Positions 60,450 to 64,000 of a stretch of 64,000 nucleotides of DNA are shown here, piece after piece (position 1 is the first letter of the stretch; the number at the start of each line of letters is the position of its first letter). A model generated the notes under the pieces. The model saw nothing but the letters and a program-made list of their open reading frames with translations. It was not told the DNA's origin and made no database searches. Position numbers and translations under genes: made by a program. Origin of the DNA: Combretum micranthum (lineage: Eukaryota; Streptophyta; Magnoliopsida; Myrtales; Combretaceae); the NCBI GenBank assembly GCA_024138025.1, contig JAMXBD010003417.1, positions 57,046-121,045 of the forward strand, in the 5' to 3' direction.

Positions 60450-61790
60450 GAAGTAACTCAAGTTGAAATACATTCTGACCCTATTGATTTCAGACCATAC
60501 TAAACTCATATGATTAATATAACATAAAAAATGGATATAGCATTCGAAAAGTAGAAACCAATTACTCTTATGTGAAAATCGGACTTAAATAATTTAGATA
60601 TGCTCGTTTTAAAGTTTAAACTAGGTAACCAAGAAATATAGCAGGAATAGGAACCATAGAAGTAGGAGTTTACATAAAGTTAGTTCAAAATACTCTCAGT
60701 TATTTCTTTGCTCAAGTGATGAGGATCCCAAAGTTCCATTTCTCAAAGATTACTTCTATTGAGGATTCACATCATGGCCGAGTGAGTTTTCTCTCATGAT
60801 ATACGTATCATGTTTGTTCTTGTAGTTTAGTTGCATCATATAAGATAAGAAAAAGATAAAATGAATATGCATAAGGTTCATGAGAATTGTTTGTGTTTCC
60901 ATGTACGTGACAAAAGATATTAACCATTTGAAACCATCGTTATGGTTGTTTATGTGTGTTTATTTTAGTTGTGCATCGTGTGTATGATGAATTTCTTGAT
61001 CACCCTCTTAAAGGAATGATTCTATTCACCATTGGTAAAGGAAACAAACATGCATTGCATCATCAAGTCACATGCATAAGGCTGCTACTCCTACGTAACA
61101 CTGGAGGGCCTACATTTTCATACCACAGGTATAGATTTTCTCATGCTTGAGGAACTAAGTCGCATGGGGAATGCGGCCTCAACGAGGAGCCACACCAATC
61201 AATTACTATAGGTAGGTGCTCAAGGACTAGCAATAAGGGATCGCATAGACCCTCAAATGAAACTCTCTAACCCTTATCATGAAGGGCATAAATATGTTTT
61301 ATATATGGTTTATGGATAATCATATACTTGCTTATCTCACATGTTTGTTGCATGATTATAGCGTATGCTTGTAAGTAACAGACTTATTTATTTATGGTTG
61401 TTTGGTATATATGAAGGGAATTATCTTACTAAGCAAGTTCTATGCTTACACCCCTATAGATTTTCATTAACAGAAGAATACCTTTAGATCATCCGAAACT
61501 AGTATGCCTAAGCTAATTTGTAGGAGGACTTTTAGAGCTTTTAGAGGAAGTTTGGAGAAACTAAGAATCAAACTTCTTTTAAAATCTCTTTCTGTTTGGT
61601 TGTCAGACTTTGTTTATGTTTTGGAGACTAATGGATGGCTATAATTAAGACTATTTGTGGTTTTAGTGGGGAAATGCCCTTAAGACAATGTAATATTTCG
61701 ATGAATGGTTATTTTATGCTTGCAATATTTGTTATATCCTTGAATTGCACTATTTCTTTGGTGTTCCCTTTGTTACCTTAGCTTAAGAAA
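60450..61790 (+). mobile_element. L7: 3' part of a long-family LTR
   Basis: Aligns with L2 from the TTTCAGACC block (60490) through CATTCGAAAAGTAGAAACC, an acceptor-like TTTCTTTGCTCAAG (about 60717), GTGAGT (60782-60787), the GGGAATGCGGCCTCAAC block (61170) and TTTTCATTAACAG (about 61473) to about 61790. The family 3' end (TGTCATG...TGACA) is missing. Its left limit is unclear; 60127-60449 may also belong to it. Confidence 0.6.
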
Positions 61791-62319
61791 AATTGAAAGT
61801 GGTTTCTTGCTTTTCTTAGGAATGTCCAAACTCTATAAAAAGGAAAGAAATATGAATGAGCTAGTCTTATCATAAAATGGAATTGTTTTTGCAAGCTTCC
61901 TACCTTAGATGATTAAAGATTATAATGGTGTTTTCTTCTAATTCTCCAAAGGTTAGATCAAGTCCTAATGTAGCTTTGTTAAGGAGGCCTTTTAGTGTTG
62001 AATAGAATAATTGAAAGTGTGTAGGGTTTAAGTTGTTGTATGTGTTTGATGAGGGAAGAAGGGGAAGCCTACGGTGGAAATTTGAAGAAGGAAAAATGGG
62101 AGTTTAAGTTGTGAGTTTATTAAGGAAATTTTGTAATGATTACAATAGATATTATATAATTTAATTAGTTAAATAATATTTAGTAGATTTTGTTGAAGAT
62201 CTCTTTCTCTCTCCCTTATGGACGATAAGCTTAAGGTAGAAGATTATAGAATTTGGTTTGTGGGAGAGAGGTCTGTTTCATGCATTAAATGCATTAAATG
62301 CATTAATGGCATTAAATAT
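61791..62319. other. No gene recognised
   Basis: AT-rich, between two long-family fragments. Ends with a short TGCATTAAA repeat (62281-62317). Confidence 0.4.
62281..62317. repeat. Short tandem repeat around GCATTAAAT
   Basis: Three to four near-perfect TGCATTAAA(T) units. Confidence 0.85.
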
Positions 62320-63649
62320 TAAAAATAACATTATAAATAGAAAGATCGTTTCGAATAGGTAGAAAACGACATCTAATATGCGAAATTCCGAGTTAAAGTA
62401 AGCAAATTATGATCGTTTTAAGTTGGAATTTCTCATAATCCTAATTTTAATGAGAATAATGAAATAGAGTTAGAAATTTAAATAGAATTAATATGAAATA
62501 CTCATTCCAGATATTTCTTTTATTTAGGTAATGAAAAATTTGACATACCCCTGAGGATCGCTCCGACTAAGGTTGCACTAAGGACCAGCGAGTTTATCTC
62601 CTTATTTTACATACTTATATTGTGCTTGTAGTTCAGATGCACTAGAAATAGAGAAAAGATAAAAATATAGAAAGTATATTGCCTTATAATGTTGGTTGAA
62701 ATTATACTAAGTATATCGATACTGGAATTGTCTATAATCAAGTTGTTCTTTTAGTACCATATTGGAGTGTCTACTAATTCTATAATCGCCTCTAAGACAT
62801 CTAATATCATTATGAAAGAATCTAATTAAATGACTCCATACATATCATGAAGTTAGTCACATTACATTCATTAATATACCCTTGGTAGAACAAGAATATA
62901 GTAGTGAGGTACGTCAGGGCCCGAAAATCTACATTAATATTTTGGCGCCTAGGAGCTTGTACGAACTACAATTTAAAGACAAGTAGTAGCCTAAAAGAAC
63001 TACAAAAATTTTATTTACGAACCTTGGTGGTATGGGCCGAAACAACTAACCTTGAATTGAGGGTGTAAATCCATTCAACATATGATTTCTAGTTGATGAT
63101 GTGTATTACTTGCTCATACGTTTGATACATTTCATATGCTAATCTAATAACTTGATTGATTTGCTTGTATGAGTACATTAATATAGAAATATTCTCACTA
63201 GATGTGATTAACCCCAATAGTTTGTTTTGTAGGAAAATCATAATGCTGGGATTGGGAAAGGAACAGAGCACAAAGCGTGTCAAAGATCAAGTCATGATAA
63301 TTAAGGATTAAAATGTCTATAAACTAAACTTAGTTGAGAGAAAAAACATAAAACTTGATTTATTTCTTTTGTAATTTCCTTTGATAGTGGATGATAGATA
63401 ACCTAAGTTGCTTTACTTTATTTCAAATTTGGAAAGGTATCTGATTCTTTGTGGTCCATGTGATTTATGGAAATATCAGTATCCAAAACTATTTTTCTAT
63501 GTATATATATATATATATAACATATTGAGAGAATAAGTAATTAGAGTCTTATAATCTCTAATTTGCATGGCGGTCTTCATGTTTTGAGTGCACACACGAT
63601 ATGACGACTTTAGAAGAAACTTATTAGGTCCTTATTTAGGGTCATGACA
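62320..63649 (+). mobile_element. L8: 3' part of a long-family LTR, ends inside a gypsy gag
   Basis: Begins mid-LTR (ATGCGAAATTCCGAGTTAAA at about 62377). It carries CTTTTATTTAG (to 62527), a mutated donor GCGAGT (62588-62593), GGGTGTAAATCCATTCAAC, the acceptor-like TTTGTTTTGTAG (about 63232) and the family end TAGGGTCATGACA at 63649. The next bases, TAAAC, directly continue gag codons on the minus strand, so the 3' border is a true insertion junction. The 5' half is absent. Confidence 0.7.
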
Positions 63650-63988
63650 TAAACTAGCCAACCACTTCTTAGTGTTGTTCCCATGGGAAAATGGGAAAAG
63701 CCTAAGACTAATAGTGTCATCTAAAGATCTATTAATTTTGAAAGTATCACAAATTTCAAGAAACTATTGGAGATGACTATTGGAATCCTTACCTTGTAAC
63801 CTATCAAATTGTTGCACTATTTTCATTACATTGGGTTTTATCTCAAAGTTATTAGTAGCAACTATAGGATAAGCTATACTAGTGTTGGCTTCATCCAAGG
63901 TCGGTCTATAATAATCTAGCATGGTCTTAGGATTCTGAAAGTTCACTCTCATCAGATTATTGTTCTCATCAACAACTCTAATATCCAT
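63650..63988 (-). pseudogene. gag: Ty3/gypsy gag N-terminal fragment interrupted by L8
   Basis: The minus-strand frame from 63988 contains YYRPTLDEANTSIAYPIVAT, then NNFEIKPNVMKIVQQFDRLQ and D-S-N-S-H-L. After a stop at 63764-63766 the sequence continues in an adjacent frame with FLEICDTFKIN, SLRLFPFS and KKWLASL, the conserved L-R-L-x-x-F-x-x-x-L-x-x-x-A-x-x-W-L core of plant gypsy gag proteins (Athila/Tat-like by the F-E-I-K-P and L-E-I-C-D signatures). It is cut at the L8 border; its continuation was not found in the window, and its start may lie beyond the right edge. Non-functional: stop, frameshift and insertion. Confidence 0.8.
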
Positions 63989-64000
63989 ATAAAATCATCT

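Overview
This is 64 kb of AT-rich nuclear DNA from a plant, most likely a eudicot with a repeat-rich genome. The evidence is plant-type Ty3/gypsy chromovirus coding sequence, Sirevirus-like LTRs with stacked polypurine tracts, a TRIM, CACTA and hAT remnants, and tRNA-iMet-type primer sites. I find no host protein-coding gene, rRNA, tRNA or CRISPR array that I can defend. Almost everything recognisable is a transposable element or its debris, and every coding region seen is broken.

Layout. 1-2491: 3' end of a Sirevirus-like copia element (broken proline-rich ORF, two purine tracts, 3' LTR). 4860-5713: polyprotein tail and LTR of a gypsy element. 7129-11473 (L1) and 17603-21214 (L2): two intact solo LTRs of one long (3.6-4.3 kb) family, each with an exact 5-bp target duplication. 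12873-13604: hAT-type MITE with an exact 8-bp duplication. 16608-23267: decayed CACTA element, minus strand, cut in two by L2. 24529-24930: complete TRIM. 31493-37147: complete but inactivated gypsy chromovirus with two 0.55-kb LTRs and AAATA target duplication. 38074-38442: long-inverted-repeat MITE. 40935-42817: a second type of solo LTR, minus strand. 44844-51720: nested stack in which L4 (plus) is interrupted by a Sirevirus-like solo LTR (minus, AGTAT duplication), itself interrupted by L3 (minus). 51735-53654: 5' half of a gypsy element (LTR, primer site, gag; minus). 54491-63649: further long-LTR copies in both orientations (L5-L8), the last inserted in another gypsy gag (63650-63988).

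The most interesting observation concerns the long LTR family. Several copies share, in the same order, a TATA box, a splice-donor-like AG|GT 160-210 nt downstream, an acceptor, a short (59-99 nt) exon-like block followed by GTGAGT, and a final polypyrimidine-CAG or TAG. This suggests a multi-intron leader inside the LTR. The second putative intron carries a minisatellite whose unit differs completely between copies although its position is the same.

Limits: homology was judged by eye. Element ends backed by exact target duplications (L1, L2, chromovirus, hAT MITE, Sirevirus-like solo LTR at 45944-51400) are reliable; other boundaries are approximate to tens of bases. Clade names are inferences.
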